From NCBI GenBank assembly GCA_965207125.1, contig OZ242263.1, forward strand, positions 124,001 through 188,000: a stretch of 64,000 nt of DNA, in the 5' to 3' direction. The notes under the pieces are model-generated. The model worked only from the letters and a program-made list of their open reading frames with translations. It made no database searches and was not told where the DNA came from. Origin of the DNA: G965207125 sp965207125. GTDB taxonomy: Bacteria > Pseudomonadota > Alphaproteobacteria > Puniceispirillales > UBA1172. The position numbers and the translations under genes are program-made. Below, one piece after another: positions 35,175-42,978 of the stretch; positions within the stretch are counted from its first letter, which is position 1; each line of letters starts with the position of its first letter.

Positions 35175-36740
35175 CTATTTTTTCTCCGCATCCTTGGCGT
35201 CCTCGCTACTGGTTTCATTGATGATATAGCGCGGAAAAATCGGTGTTGGCTTATCGATCTTATGGCCGCCTGTGATTTTGGAGGCTTTTGAGACGTGGCT
35301 AAAATCCCGCGCGTTTGCATCTATCCCTAACGCATCAAGTAATTTTTCCGCCGAGGACGGTATGACCGGTTGAAGGATCAATCCGATCACTCTGATAGAC
35401 TCGCACAGCACCCATAACACATCAGCCATGCGGCCGATGTCGGTTTTTCGTAAAGCCCACGGTTCCATCGTATCGACGTATTTGTTAGCGTTGCTTATGA
35501 CTTCCCAGACTACCCGCAAGGCTTCATGGAATTGCTGATGGTCATAATGCTCGCGTTGCTTTGCCATCAGCTCATAAGCGGCGTCTAGCATTGCTTTATC
35601 AGGCGTGGTTAGTGATTTGGGCGGCGACGGCATCACCCCGTCGCAATTCTTGAATACCAAGGATAAAACTCTTTGACACAGATTCCCTAAATCATTGGCG
35701 AGATCGCCATTCACGCGCCCGATTACCGCACGGTGCGAGAAATCACCATCATTACCGAAAGGAACCTCACGCAACAGAAAATAACGCATTTGATCGAGAC
35801 CATAGGTATCTGCGATGCTGATTGGATCGATGACATTGCCTAGGGATTTGGAGATTTTCTGCCCCTCATTCGTCCACCAACCATGGGCGAAGACCCGCGA
35901 TGGCGTTGGTGCATCAACCGCCATGAGAAAAGCAGGCCAATAAACCGCGTGAAAACGTAGAATATCTTTGCCCACCATATGCAGATTAGCAGGCCAATAC
36001 CGCTGGTAGGTCTCATTATTTGGGTCGGCATAGCCCACCGCTGTTATGTAATTCGTTAGCGCGTCCAGCCAAACATACATCACATGATCTGGATTGCCGG
36101 GCACCGGGACGCCCCATGAGAAACTCGCACGGCTAATAGAAAGGTCGCGCAATCCCATGGACACAAAGCTTTTAACCTCATTAAAGCGCGATGCGGGCGC
36201 AACAAAATCAGGGTGGCTTTCATAAAACGCCAGTAATTTATCCTGAAAAGCCGACAAGCGAAAAAAATAAGATGGCTCTTCGACCCAATCGACAAGTGCG
36301 CCGCTCGGCGCTTTGCCGTCTGTTATCTCATCCTCGCTATAATACGCCTCATCCCTCACCGCGTACCAGCCGGTATAGCTGCCAAGGTAAATATGCCCGT
36401 TGTCTTCCATTTGTTGCCATAGCAACTGGCAGGTTTTGATATGGCGTTCTTCTGTGGTGCGGATAAAATCATCATTGCTGAAATTAAGTTTTGCGCTGAG
36501 ATCACGAAAATTCTTGCTGACCTCATCGGTGAAACGCTTTGGCTCTATGCCTTTTTCGTGCGCTGATTTCTCGACTTTCTGGCCGTGTTCATCCGTGCCG
36601 GTCAGAAATTTCACGTCATATCCGTCAAGACGCTTAAACCGCGCCATCACATCACACGCAAGAGACGTATAGGCATGGCCTATATGCGGTTTGTCATTCA
36701 CATAATAGATCGGAGTGGTAATATAATATGGCTGTGTCAT
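35175..36740 (-). CDS. metG: Methionyl-tRNA synthetase
   Basis: The 521-residue class I synthetase has the HIGH motif in PHIGHAYT (residues 19-22) and KISKSLGN near residue 300. The connective peptide has no zinc-ligand cysteines, and there is no C-terminal dimerisation domain, consistent with the short MetG type. It is in the conserved holB-metG-tatD order, with a 77-nt gap after holB. Confidence 0.96.
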   Translation of the reverse strand: MTQPYYITTPIYYVNDKPHIGHAYTSLACDVMARFKRLDGYDVKFLTGTDEHGQKVEKSAHEKGIEPKRFTDEVSKNFRDLSAKLNFSNDDFIRTTEERHIKTCQLLWQQMEDNGHIYLGSYTGWYAVRDEAYYSEDEITDGKAPSGALVDWVEEPSYFFRLSAFQDKLLAFYESHPDFVAPASRFNEVKSFVSMGLRDLSISRASFSWGVPVPGNPDHVMYVWLDALTNYITAVGYADPNNETYQRYWPANLHMVGKDILRFHAVYWPAFLMAVDAPTPSRVFAHGWWTNEGQKISKSLGNVIDPISIADTYGLDQMRYFLLREVPFGNDGDFSHRAVIGRVNGDLANDLGNLCQRVLSLVFKNCDGVMPSPPKSLTTPDKAMLDAAYELMAKQREHYDHQQFHEALRVVWEVISNANKYVDTMEPWALRKTDIGRMADVLWVLCESIRVIGLILQPVIPSSAEKLLDALGIDANARDFSHVSKASKITGGHKIDKPTPIFPRYIINETSSEDAKDAEKK

Positions 36741-36817
36741 CAGAACCCGCTCGGCTCGCTTTGAATAGGACTATCGTTTATTAACGATAACATATCTTGC
36801 TGGCAAGCGTTTCCCTA

Positions 36818-37870
36818 TTAGTTCACGCCGCATAGACGAAACATCAACCTCATGATCATCGGGGCCATTGCCACGTTTAACGCCTCAGCCTCGCGCCAGT
36901 CTATGAGCCATTGGTCGTGTAAATCCGCGAGTGTGGAGGGTGAAAACCGCGCTGATATTTTCGTGATGGCCGCTAACTCAAAAGAAAGTGTGGATGGGCG
37001 TGATAAAGCGGGGTTTATTCCATAAAGAGAAGATCTGTAAAGAAGGCGTTCAAATAACAACATACCCATGCGTCTTCTTTGCTGGTTTTTTGCGCCGCCC
37101 CCGCCCCAGGCCTCGGCAATGGTATCAATCGCGGCTAGGTCTGGGGACGTTCGGGTGATCGCCTCGCAGGTCTCGCAGTAAATCTCGGCAACCTTGCCTT
37201 CGGTTGCCATAACCGCCCTGCCCGGCGCACCATCGGCTAACCCAACCATAGTTTTTAGCCATTCATCATCGATATCAGAAAATAACGATTTAACCACCTG
37301 GCTACATTCTTCATCACTGAGTGAGTCCAGCCGGATTATGCGGCTTCTGGAGCGGATTGTCGGCAATATCGCGCCGGATACGTGGCTGATCATCAGGATA
37401 ATCGATCGCTGGGGCGGTTCTTCGAGCATTTTCAGCATGGCGTTATTTGCGTTCGGGGTCATATCGTCCAGACTGTCGACGATCACCACGCGCCATCCTC
37501 CCATTGCCGCCGTGTGGTGAAGAAAACTGTTCATTTCTCGGACTTGTTCAACGCTAATGGTTTTACGTCCCGATTCAGGAGGATTATCAACCACCATCAG
37601 ATCAGGATGCGAGCGTGCTCTGATCAGGTTAAGCACCGTTGGATCAAGCGTGGGGGTTGCGTCCTCGCCGAATAATCCTCCGCCCTCGCCGCCGTCCGAT
37701 AGATATCTTGCCGCGATATGATACGCTGTTGATGCTTTGCCGATTCCTTCTGCTCCCACCAAAATCCACGCTGGGTATTGCCTTGATGAGGTATCGGCCA
37801 CCTGCTCGACAACATTTCCATGTCGTATTAAGGGCGCGCAATCGCGCGGAGTTGTAAAACCAGCTTCCAT
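36818..37870 (-). CDS. holB: DNA polymerase III subunit delta'
   Basis: The 350-residue clamp-loader subunit has a P-loop-like VGAEGIGKAS at 38-47, HPDLMVVD, VVIVDSLDDMTPNANNAMLK and LEEPPQRSIILMISH. These are characteristic of the AAA+ delta' family. In relatives tmk lies immediately upstream, and here the stop of the tmk 3' fragment is 8 nt before the ATG, preserving that original junction. Confidence 0.93.
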   Translation of the reverse strand: MEAGFTTPRDCAPLIRHGNVVEQVADTSSRQYPAWILVGAEGIGKASTAYHIAARYLSDGGEGGGLFGEDATPTLDPTVLNLIRARSHPDLMVVDNPPESGRKTISVEQVREMNSFLHHTAAMGGWRVVIVDSLDDMTPNANNAMLKMLEEPPQRSIILMISHVSGAILPTIRSRSRIIRLDSLSDEECSQVVKSLFSDIDDEWLKTMVGLADGAPGRAVMATEGKVAEIYCETCEAITRTSPDLAAIDTIAEAWGGGGAKNQQRRRMGMLLFERLLYRSSLYGINPALSRPSTLSFELAAITKISARFSPSTLADLHDQWLIDWREAEALNVAMAPMIMRLMFRLCGVN

Positions 37871-37878
37871 CTTGCCTA

Positions 37879-38024
37879 TTATAACAGAGATTTTAAGCGC
37901 GGCTCAAGAATATCGACAATCTCTTGGTGAATAGCGGATTGATTTCTTGCGGCCTCGATGACGTGAAAGCGGTCTGGAAGGCGCGTTGCAAGGTCTAAAA
38001 ACGCTTGTCTTACCGACCGGTGAT
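37879..38024 (-). pseudogene. tmk: tmk 3' fragment (copy A)
   Basis: On the minus strand this stretch encodes the C-terminal 48 or so residues of thymidylate kinase in frame: HRSVRQAFLDLATRLPDRFH, then VIEAARNQSAIHQEI, then VDILEPRLKSLL and a stop. It is undamaged but detached from the rest of tmk, which lies 3.1 kb away. Sequence identity to the other copies ends at 38024, where the TIR gene begins. The last codons of the TIR gene are read through this fragment in another frame. It marks one end of the insertion. Confidence 0.85.
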
Positions 38025-38513
38025 CTTGCGGATTTCATTCGCTTCATCCACGACGGTTGCCAAGTTTTTTTTGATCCAGTCGAAACATTCTGGACTGTCT
38101 GATACGGCTGGGTTGTAACATTTCACAATCGAAGATAATTCTTTTCCGGTGCTACTGTAAATCGAGGTGAAAGGATTATGGCCCATCATAGAGGGGTTGC
38201 AGTCTGAATCCCACAGTCTGTGAATATGGATGCCAACAACACCCATGCCGTCTTCCCACGATTTCATGATCTCGTAATTGATCCATTTACGCCCTGCAGT
38301 GTGGCTCCCGACCAGAACAACCGTGCATGAGCGGCCCTTCATTTGGCCATCAATCCATTTTGCAATAGCTGCGTCTCCGTCTTTTGTTATCGCCTCCCAA
38401 TCATTATCCAGTGCGGGCTTATTGTCTTCTAACGCACCAATATTGCGCACTATAGATACCCGCCAACTATCTGGCTGATAGTGGAAGCTGTAGAATACTC
38501 TGTGCTTTGTCAT
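38010..38513 (-). CDS. ThsB-like TIR-domain protein (DUF1863 type)
   Basis: The 167-residue product starts KHRVFYSFHYQPDSWRVSIV and carries TSVLIGSHT-like (here CTVVLVGSHTAGRKWINYEI) and VVGIHIHRLWD. This is the layout of the TIR-like domain of Thoeris ThsB, including the probable catalytic Glu in WINYEI and a PNPF-like loop (GHNPFTSIY). ThsB proteins sense phage and make a cyclic ADP-ribose signal from NAD+. The last five codons and stop (ITGR-stop) fall in tmk-derived sequence, so the C-terminus may be an accident of insertion. It starts 13 nt after the second TIR gene, with AGAGGAGAGGATCA before the ATG. Family membership is strong, the activity is inferred. Confidence 0.85.
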   Translation of the reverse strand: MTKHRVFYSFHYQPDSWRVSIVRNIGALEDNKPALDNDWEAITKDGDAAIAKWIDGQMKGRSCTVVLVGSHTAGRKWINYEIMKSWEDGMGVVGIHIHRLWDSDCNPSMMGHNPFTSIYSSTGKELSSIVKCYNPAVSDSPECFDWIKKNLATVVDEANEIRKITGR

Positions 38514-38526
38514 TGATCCTCTCCTC

Positions 38527-38901
38527 TTATAAAAGAACGTTAGTTATGTTTGGCCACGTCCATTGGATCAAACGTCCCGCATTGGGAACAGCCTTCGGGC
38601 TGGAATCCTTGTAACCAATGATCTGAACAATCGGCTTCCCCAATCGTCTTGCTATGGCCACCTCTTTCAGCACGCCACTGGCTTGGTGAGTTTTTGGCCC
38701 AACAAGCACCATAACAACATTCGAACGGCTAATACGAGCCTCAGCTTCAGCCTCCCAATTGCTTTGCTGTGCCGCTTCTTTCATTGACCAGTCCTCCGCT
38801 GTAAATGGCGATGAGTCTAATTTAAGTTGACCTGCCATGTGGTGTTTTAGTACTTGATCTTCATCAAAGTCAAAACTTAAAAAAACTCGCTTCTTTGCCA
38901 T
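38527..38901 (-). CDS. Second TIR-like protein
   Basis: The 124-residue product begins MAKKRVFLSFDFDEDQVLKH, with a strand-helix order like TIR/ThsB domains. ARISRSNVVMVLVGPKTHQA is followed by a helix with VLKEVAIA, whose Glu is the likely NADase position, and then KPIVQIIGY. It is shorter than the neighbouring ThsB-like protein and clearly divergent from it. The ATG at 38901 follows AAGGATAGGAAT. An alternative ATG at 38922, abutting the stop of the membrane gene, adds seven residues. It lies between the membrane protein and the other TIR gene in one tight operon. Confidence 0.8.
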   Translation of the reverse strand: MAKKRVFLSFDFDEDQVLKHHMAGQLKLDSSPFTAEDWSMKEAAQQSNWEAEAEARISRSNVVMVLVGPKTHQASGVLKEVAIARRLGKPIVQIIGYKDSSPKAVPNAGRLIQWTWPNITNVLL

Positions 38902-38922
38902 ATTCCTATCCTTGAGCGCCAT

Positions 38923-39330
38923 TCAATCCCAGAAGTATACCATAGTAATTATGAAGATTAAACCTACATAGAACGGGATTAGAGTCTTTGAAAATGTAGC
39001 CTTCACCCAGTCCCCGCATGGCCAATTTGTTTTGAACGGGGTCGTATCCATCGAAAAATCGACGGCTTCGTTCCTTTGCTCGCGCACATGATCGTAGAGC
39101 TTTCGATAAAGCCGCTCCTGATAAAGAAAAAATCCATCCAAGCCCCAAAACACACTCGTGGGGATATAGGCTAAACAAACAAACGCCGCATGGCTATCTG
39201 CTGCGGACAAGGCAAAAAGTGCTGAGGCCAGCACGACGCTCCATTTTTTAATCAAAAAGGAATTAGTTGAAAGGCGATTGAGGATGCCTTGAATGAATTC
39301 CAGATGCTTGTGCTTTCGCTCCTCTGCCAT
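38923..39330 (-). CDS. Small multi-pass membrane protein in TIR operon
   Basis: The 135-residue product has a polar N-terminal helix (ERKHKHLEFIQGILNRLSTN), TM1 at about 27-45, TM2 at about 48-70 and TM3 at about 113-133. Between TM2 and TM3 there is a charged helix (YQERLYRKLYDHVREQRNE). No enzyme, SLOG or Macro domain is present. The architecture suggests a membrane effector like those found in other nucleotide-signal defence operons (inference). The ATG at 39330, preceded by GAGGG, is preferred over the in-frame TTG at 39336. It starts 2 nt after the REase stop and ends against the TIR gene, so translation is coupled on both sides. Confidence 0.75.
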   Translation of the reverse strand: MAEERKHKHLEFIQGILNRLSTNSFLIKKWSVVLASALFALSAADSHAAFVCLAYIPTSVFWGLDGFFLYQERLYRKLYDHVREQRNEAVDFSMDTTPFKTNWPCGDWVKATFSKTLIPFYVGLIFIITMVYFWD

Positions 39331-39332
39331 GC

Positions 39333-40196
39333 TCAACCCTCATACGGCCCAAGAAACCGCTTGCCATTGAAGTGAATGAGATGAGTCGGCGCGTCTGCAC
39401 ACCAAACTTCGGTTTCCCAGGAGATCTTGCCAAGGTAACGCGCCATAATCTTACGGTCGGGAAAAGCGGTGACATGCACCAGACCGGGTGTGGCACCAGA
39501 AAACAGCTCGCCGAGTTCGTTGTAGCGCTTCGCATCAACAGGGCCGTGGCTAGTCACAGACTCCACAAGCAAGAGCCAATCTCGTTCGCCGTAATACAGC
39601 ACCACATCCGGCATTTTCCCGCGCTTACCGATGGTAACGCCAAGATCTGCGAGCCGCTGTTCTTGGAAGTAACTCACCTTGTCTCCAGTATCTCCGAGGT
39701 GGATCACCTCGGCCGCCGGAGCGAACCGCGGCGCGAATTCTGTAATGATTTGTTTGATCAGCTCCGAATGCGCGCCCGGCGTCAGATTGATCTCATGGCT
39801 TTCTGCTATCTGGACTGGGATCATTTGCATCTCGCGATGTTTGCCCCACCTGGCTACGAGCGTTTCCTGACCCTCTAAGTACTTCTCTAGGGTATCTTGC
39901 CAGACATCGGTACCAAACGTATTAATGACCTCAAGTGCTTCTGCACTGATCTGGTAGCAAGCTTTTGGACTATTGACTGGCCGGCCGGGCTTATCGGGGT
40001 TGTAGAGTGCGATGCCAGCCTCCACGAATTGATGCATTGTCTGCCGGCGAAATGTCTCACGTGTGTTCGGTGCATACTCGCGGCCGTAGTTTTCGCGGCA
40101 ATACTCCATAATCGGCGTGATTCTCATTAAGGGATTATGTAAGTCATCCCATGCCCCATTCGCTTTGAGATCAAGCAAGGCCTTGCTCATCGCCAA
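39333..40196 (-). CDS. BsuBI/PstI-type restriction endonuclease, probably 5'-truncated
   Basis: The 287-residue product has the family N-terminal winged-helix region (NTRETFRRQTMHQF, KACYQISAEAL). The C-terminal nuclease domain carries MPDVVLYYGERDWLLLVESV, then TSHGPVDAKRYNEL, AFPDRKIMARYLG and HLIHFNGKRFLGPY. These blocks are diagnostic of the BsuBI/PstI family (CTGCAG cutters). No good start exists: TTG at 40196 or ATG at 40190 are the only options before an in-frame TGA at 40245-40247, and coding-like sequence (IDVSGEIYAQDFVDLAM) extends upstream of them. The 5' end therefore looks lost. The cognate methyltransferase is present only as a decayed remnant. Confidence 0.85.
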   Translation of the reverse strand: MAMSKALLDLKANGAWDDLHNPLMRITPIMEYCRENYGREYAPNTRETFRRQTMHQFVEAGIALYNPDKPGRPVNSPKACYQISAEALEVINTFGTDVWQDTLEKYLEGQETLVARWGKHREMQMIPVQIAESHEINLTPGAHSELIKQIITEFAPRFAPAAEVIHLGDTGDKVSYFQEQRLADLGVTIGKRGKMPDVVLYYGERDWLLLVESVTSHGPVDAKRYNELGELFSGATPGLVHVTAFPDRKIMARYLGKISWETEVWCADAPTHLIHFNGKRFLGPYEG

Positions 40197-40295
40197 ATCG
40201 ACGAAATCTTGCGCATAAATCTCACCACTAACGTCGATCCATGATCAGCCCCTTTGGCTCGACTTACGCGGTGGGTTTTTCGCCGCCTGGAGCAT
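40197..40295. other. Degenerate junction upstream of the REase
   Basis: The segment ACTAACGTCGATCC, then GGCTCGACTT, then GGGTTTTT, then CTGGAGC (40229-40293) appears again in shorter form at 40660-40716. The first copy contains REase N-terminal codons (minus strand WIDVSGE). The two copies bracket tmk copy B, as if B had been inserted between them or the segment duplicated. Confidence 0.55.
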
Positions 40296-40655
40296 AGAGA
40301 TTTTAAGCGCGGCTCAAGAACTTTTCTCTGTATCGACAATCTCTTGGTGAATAGCGGATTGATTTCGCCTTTGCGCCGAAAATCGATGACGTGATTTTAT
40401 GCCATCCGATCAACAATACCCTGTTCAAGATCGTTCGAGGCGTTTTGATAATCAACATCCCTTTACGCAGTCTTGGGAATTCGCGGCAAACTCGAACCCC
40501 CCTCCCCGGCTCGTCGTGAACGCTCGTCTTACCGACCGGTGATATTCAAGTCCCTTTTTCTCAAATCGATTCCTTGATAGGTGCGGGAACGGCAGAGCTC
40601 CGCTATAACCACCAACAAGACTCTTTTCAGGGTCAATATCTAGAAGAAAGGTAAT
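40296..40655 (-). pseudogene. tmk: tmk fragment (copy B), scrambled
   Basis: Both ends match tmk: GAGATTTTAAGCGCGGCTCA and CAATCTCTTGGTGAATAGCG on the left, and CTTACCGACCGGTGATATTC to CAATATCTAGAAGAAAGG on the right. The middle (about 40369-40530) is unrelated or rearranged, and the reading frame is lost. Relative to the intact 3' copy A there are insertions such as CTTTTCTCTG. A broken gene piece, not expressed as kinase. Confidence 0.8.
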
Positions 40656-40738
40656 CTCAGGACTAACGTCGATCCCTGTGGCTCGACTTTGGTTTTTTCT
40701 TGGAGCGTTGCCTTCAAGCAATTAACAGCGGCTCGATC

Positions 40739-41050
40739 TTAGCATTTGAGAAATGGATCGGGGCTCGTGTGCGCATCCTCGACTAAATGCGACGATCGAC
40801 GCCGGCTATACGACATTGCCGAACAAGCTGCCAAGATTGGGGTCGGGGTCATGTTTGCCCTCGGCCTCTTGGGATCCAGTTTTAACAAGCATCTAATCGG
40901 TAGAAGTCGGCGGTTTCCGCAAAAGCTGGTTGCATTCCATCTGTTCGCCGATCGGAATTTCAAGGGAAGCTGTCTGTGCCATGCCGCTCCAAGCAACGAT
41001 CGCTTGGCGAGTGATGCGAGAAAGAGATACATCGTGTTGCTCGGCCGAGC
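40739..41050 (-). pseudogene. Remnant of an Eco57I-class DNA methyltransferase N-terminus
   Basis: Reading the minus strand across three frames recovers RITRQAIVAWSGMAQTASLE, then EIPIGE, then TADFYRLDA, then LDPKRxxxxxxMTPTPI (40835-40880), then SLFGNV. This order resembles the start of the adenine methyltransferases normally encoded just upstream of BsuBI/PstI-type REases. Several frameshifts and stops interrupt it, and the catalytic NPPY region is absent. The assignment relies on my memory of the family and on position, so it is moderate. Confidence 0.5.
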
Positions 41051-41057
41051 TGTTAAC

Positions 41058-41138
41058 GAGAAACCACGACTTTGCCGTCCTTAAGCGAGGGGATATTACG
41101 CGGTGGACGTGATCGCACCGGGCGGCTGTGAACCAGTA
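41058..41138 (-). pseudogene. tmk: tmk fragment (copy B')
   Basis: The segment from GAGAAACCACGACTTTGCCG to GCGGCTGTGAACCAGTAAG parallels tmk codons at 41474-41547, with several 1-3 base insertions and deletions (for example GGATATTACGCGGTGGACGT against GGATGATTACGCGGTCGTGA). It abuts the 3' end of copy C at about 41139. Confidence 0.75.
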
Positions 41139-41753
41139 AGATTTTAAGCGTGGCTCAAGAATTCAATCTCTTGGTGAATAGCGGATTGATTTTGAATGAC
41201 GTGAAAGCGGTCCAGGCGCGTTGCAAGGTCTAAAAACGCTTGTCTTACCGACCGGTGATATTCAAGTCCCTTTTTCTCAAAGCGATCCTCGGTAGGTGCG
41301 GGAACGGCAGAACTCCGCTATAACCACCAACAAGACTCTTTTCAGGGTCAATATCTAGAAGAAAGGTGAGATCGGGTTTAACGCCGCCAAGGCATTGATT
41401 ATTGAGGAACTCAATTACCGATCGACATTCCCGACCATGCCTTGATAAACCGACGTGCTGTCAAAAAACCGATCAGAAACCACAACGCCTTGCTTAAGCG
41501 AGGGGATGATTACGCGGTCGTGATGCCGTGCGGCTGTGAACAGTAAGACTTCGGTCATTGAATCCCAGCGGTCTGTTTCGCCTTTGACGATGAGCTCGCG
41601 GATTTTCTCAGCGCCCATCGTGCCGCCGGGTTCTCGCGTTAGAACCACGCGGCTTTTCATCTTCTTTTTGAGCCAATCACCTAAAAGCCTGATCTGGGTT
41701 GTTTTACCGCTCCCCTCGACGCCTTCGAAAGTGACGAAAATACCTTTAGCCAT
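41139..41753 (-). pseudogene. tmk: Thymidylate kinase, frameshifted (copy C)
   Basis: The N-terminal 112 residues are intact in frame (41415-41753): P-loop FEGVEGSGKTT, LTREPGGT, and the DR motif SDRFFDSTSVYQG. A frameshift then stops translation at NVDR. Beyond it the tmk sequence continues in other frames: VIEFLNNQCLGGVKPDLTFL, LDIDPEKSLV, RSSAVPAPTEDRFEKKGLEY, and a C-terminus with small deletions relative to copy A. dTMP kinase would lack the LID and C-terminal helices. The gene overlaps dacC by 8 nt, its normal neighbour, so this is the ancestral locus. tmk is essential, so another copy or a substitute must exist unless this is an assembly error. Confidence 0.85.
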
Positions 41754-42912
41754 TTGGGGCTGCTTTGGTCTCTAACCCAAAAATGAGATAGTGCATATAT
41801 GAGCCGGGGTAACGGTAAAATGATAAGGCTTCCACCTCTTTTCCGGCGACGAGTGGATAAAAATGATCAACCCCGTTGATGCTTAGGGTCAAACGGCCGA
41901 TTTTCTGCCCTTTGCTAATCGGTGCGTCCAGCGAGGACGGCCAATCTACTTGGCGCTTAACTTTATCAATTTCGCCATGGGCAAGAATCTTTGAAATATC
42001 CTCGGCGACCGTGAGTGGCACAACCCCGTCTTCACCCATCCAGACAGAAACATAGCCTAGGATCTCATCACGCGTTACCAAATCATATTTTTTGAATGTT
42101 CTGAAAGCGAGATTGATTAACCGCGCGCTTTCTTGTTTGCGCTCGGTTACCGAGTCAAGGCCATTAAGCACTAGAATGACCCTCTGTCCATCGCGATCAG
42201 CCGAGGCCGCAAGACCATAGCCAGATTCCGTAGTATGTCCTGTTTTTAGCCCATCCCCGCCGGCGACCGTGCTGAGCAGTGGGTTTCGGTTTTGCTGGCT
42301 GATATTGTTGTAGGTAAAGGATTCTTCTGCGAACATTGGATAATAATTGGGGAAATTCTTGATCAAAGCCCTTGATAATATTGCCATATCGCGGGCTGTG
42401 GTCGTGGTAACCTCATCAGGCCACCCCGTTGAGTTGCCGAAAACCGTGTTCTTCATCTCGAGTTCTTCGGCTTTTTCCGTCATCTCCACCGCAAAAGCGT
42501 CTTCAGTTCCCGATAAAGCCTCAGCCACCACAATTGCTGCGTCATTGCCGCTTTGCACGATGATCCCGCGCATTAAGTCAGACACTGTTACCTTTTTACT
42601 AGGCTCAAGGAATGTGCGCGAGCCGCCTTTTTTCCATGCTTTTTCAGAAACAGTAACAAGATCATCGATCAAAATGCTACCGTCTTTCAGTCTGTCCATC
42701 AGCAGATAAACCGTCATCATCTTTGCTAGTGATGCGGGTTTCATCGGCGCATCGGCGTTTTTTTCAAACAAGACCTCGCCCGAATCATGATCCAGAATCA
42801 TCGCGTATTCTGCTATCGTCGTTATCTCGGCGCGGGAGGGTATTGGCGTGAAAATTACCCCGATGAACAGCGCCAGAGCCGTTCCATAAGTCAAACATCT
42901 CGGAAGTCGCAT
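41746..42912 (-). CDS. dacC: D-alanyl-D-alanine carboxypeptidase
   Basis: The 388-residue penicillin-binding protein 5/6-type enzyme trims pentapeptides in the periplasm. It has a signal peptide (to about residue 28, PIPSRA), the SxxK motif in PASLAKMM (S61, K64), SGN at about 121-123, and KTG in GLKTGHT (about 223-225). A C-terminal PBP5-like beta domain and a possible amphipathic anchor complete it. The ATG at 42910-42912 follows AAAGGGACTCT, and the longer frame to 42969 adds residues before the signal peptide. It overlaps tmk by 8 nt. The dacC/dacA label is by similarity. Confidence 0.92.
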   Translation of the reverse strand: MRLPRCLTYGTALALFIGVIFTPIPSRAEITTIAEYAMILDHDSGEVLFEKNADAPMKPASLAKMMTVYLLMDRLKDGSILIDDLVTVSEKAWKKGGSRTFLEPSKKVTVSDLMRGIIVQSGNDAAIVVAEALSGTEDAFAVEMTEKAEELEMKNTVFGNSTGWPDEVTTTTARDMAILSRALIKNFPNYYPMFAEESFTYNNISQQNRNPLLSTVAGGDGLKTGHTTESGYGLAASADRDGQRVILVLNGLDSVTERKQESARLINLAFRTFKKYDLVTRDEILGYVSVWMGEDGVVPLTVAEDISKILAHGEIDKVKRQVDWPSSLDAPISKGQKIGRLTLSINGVDHFYPLVAGKEVEALSFYRYPGSYMHYLIFGLETKAAPNG

Positions 42913-42978
42913 GAGAGTCCCTTTCAATCTTCGTGAAGTTTCTGTTTTTATCCTCGATGGATATGGCAATTATGTGTT

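Noticed and set aside
40746..41084. Plus-strand open frame of 112 codons between tmk fragments
   Set aside because: The motifs in this stretch (LDPKR, MTPTPI, SLFGNV) read on the minus strand as a decayed methyltransferase, so the plus-strand frame is a shadow.
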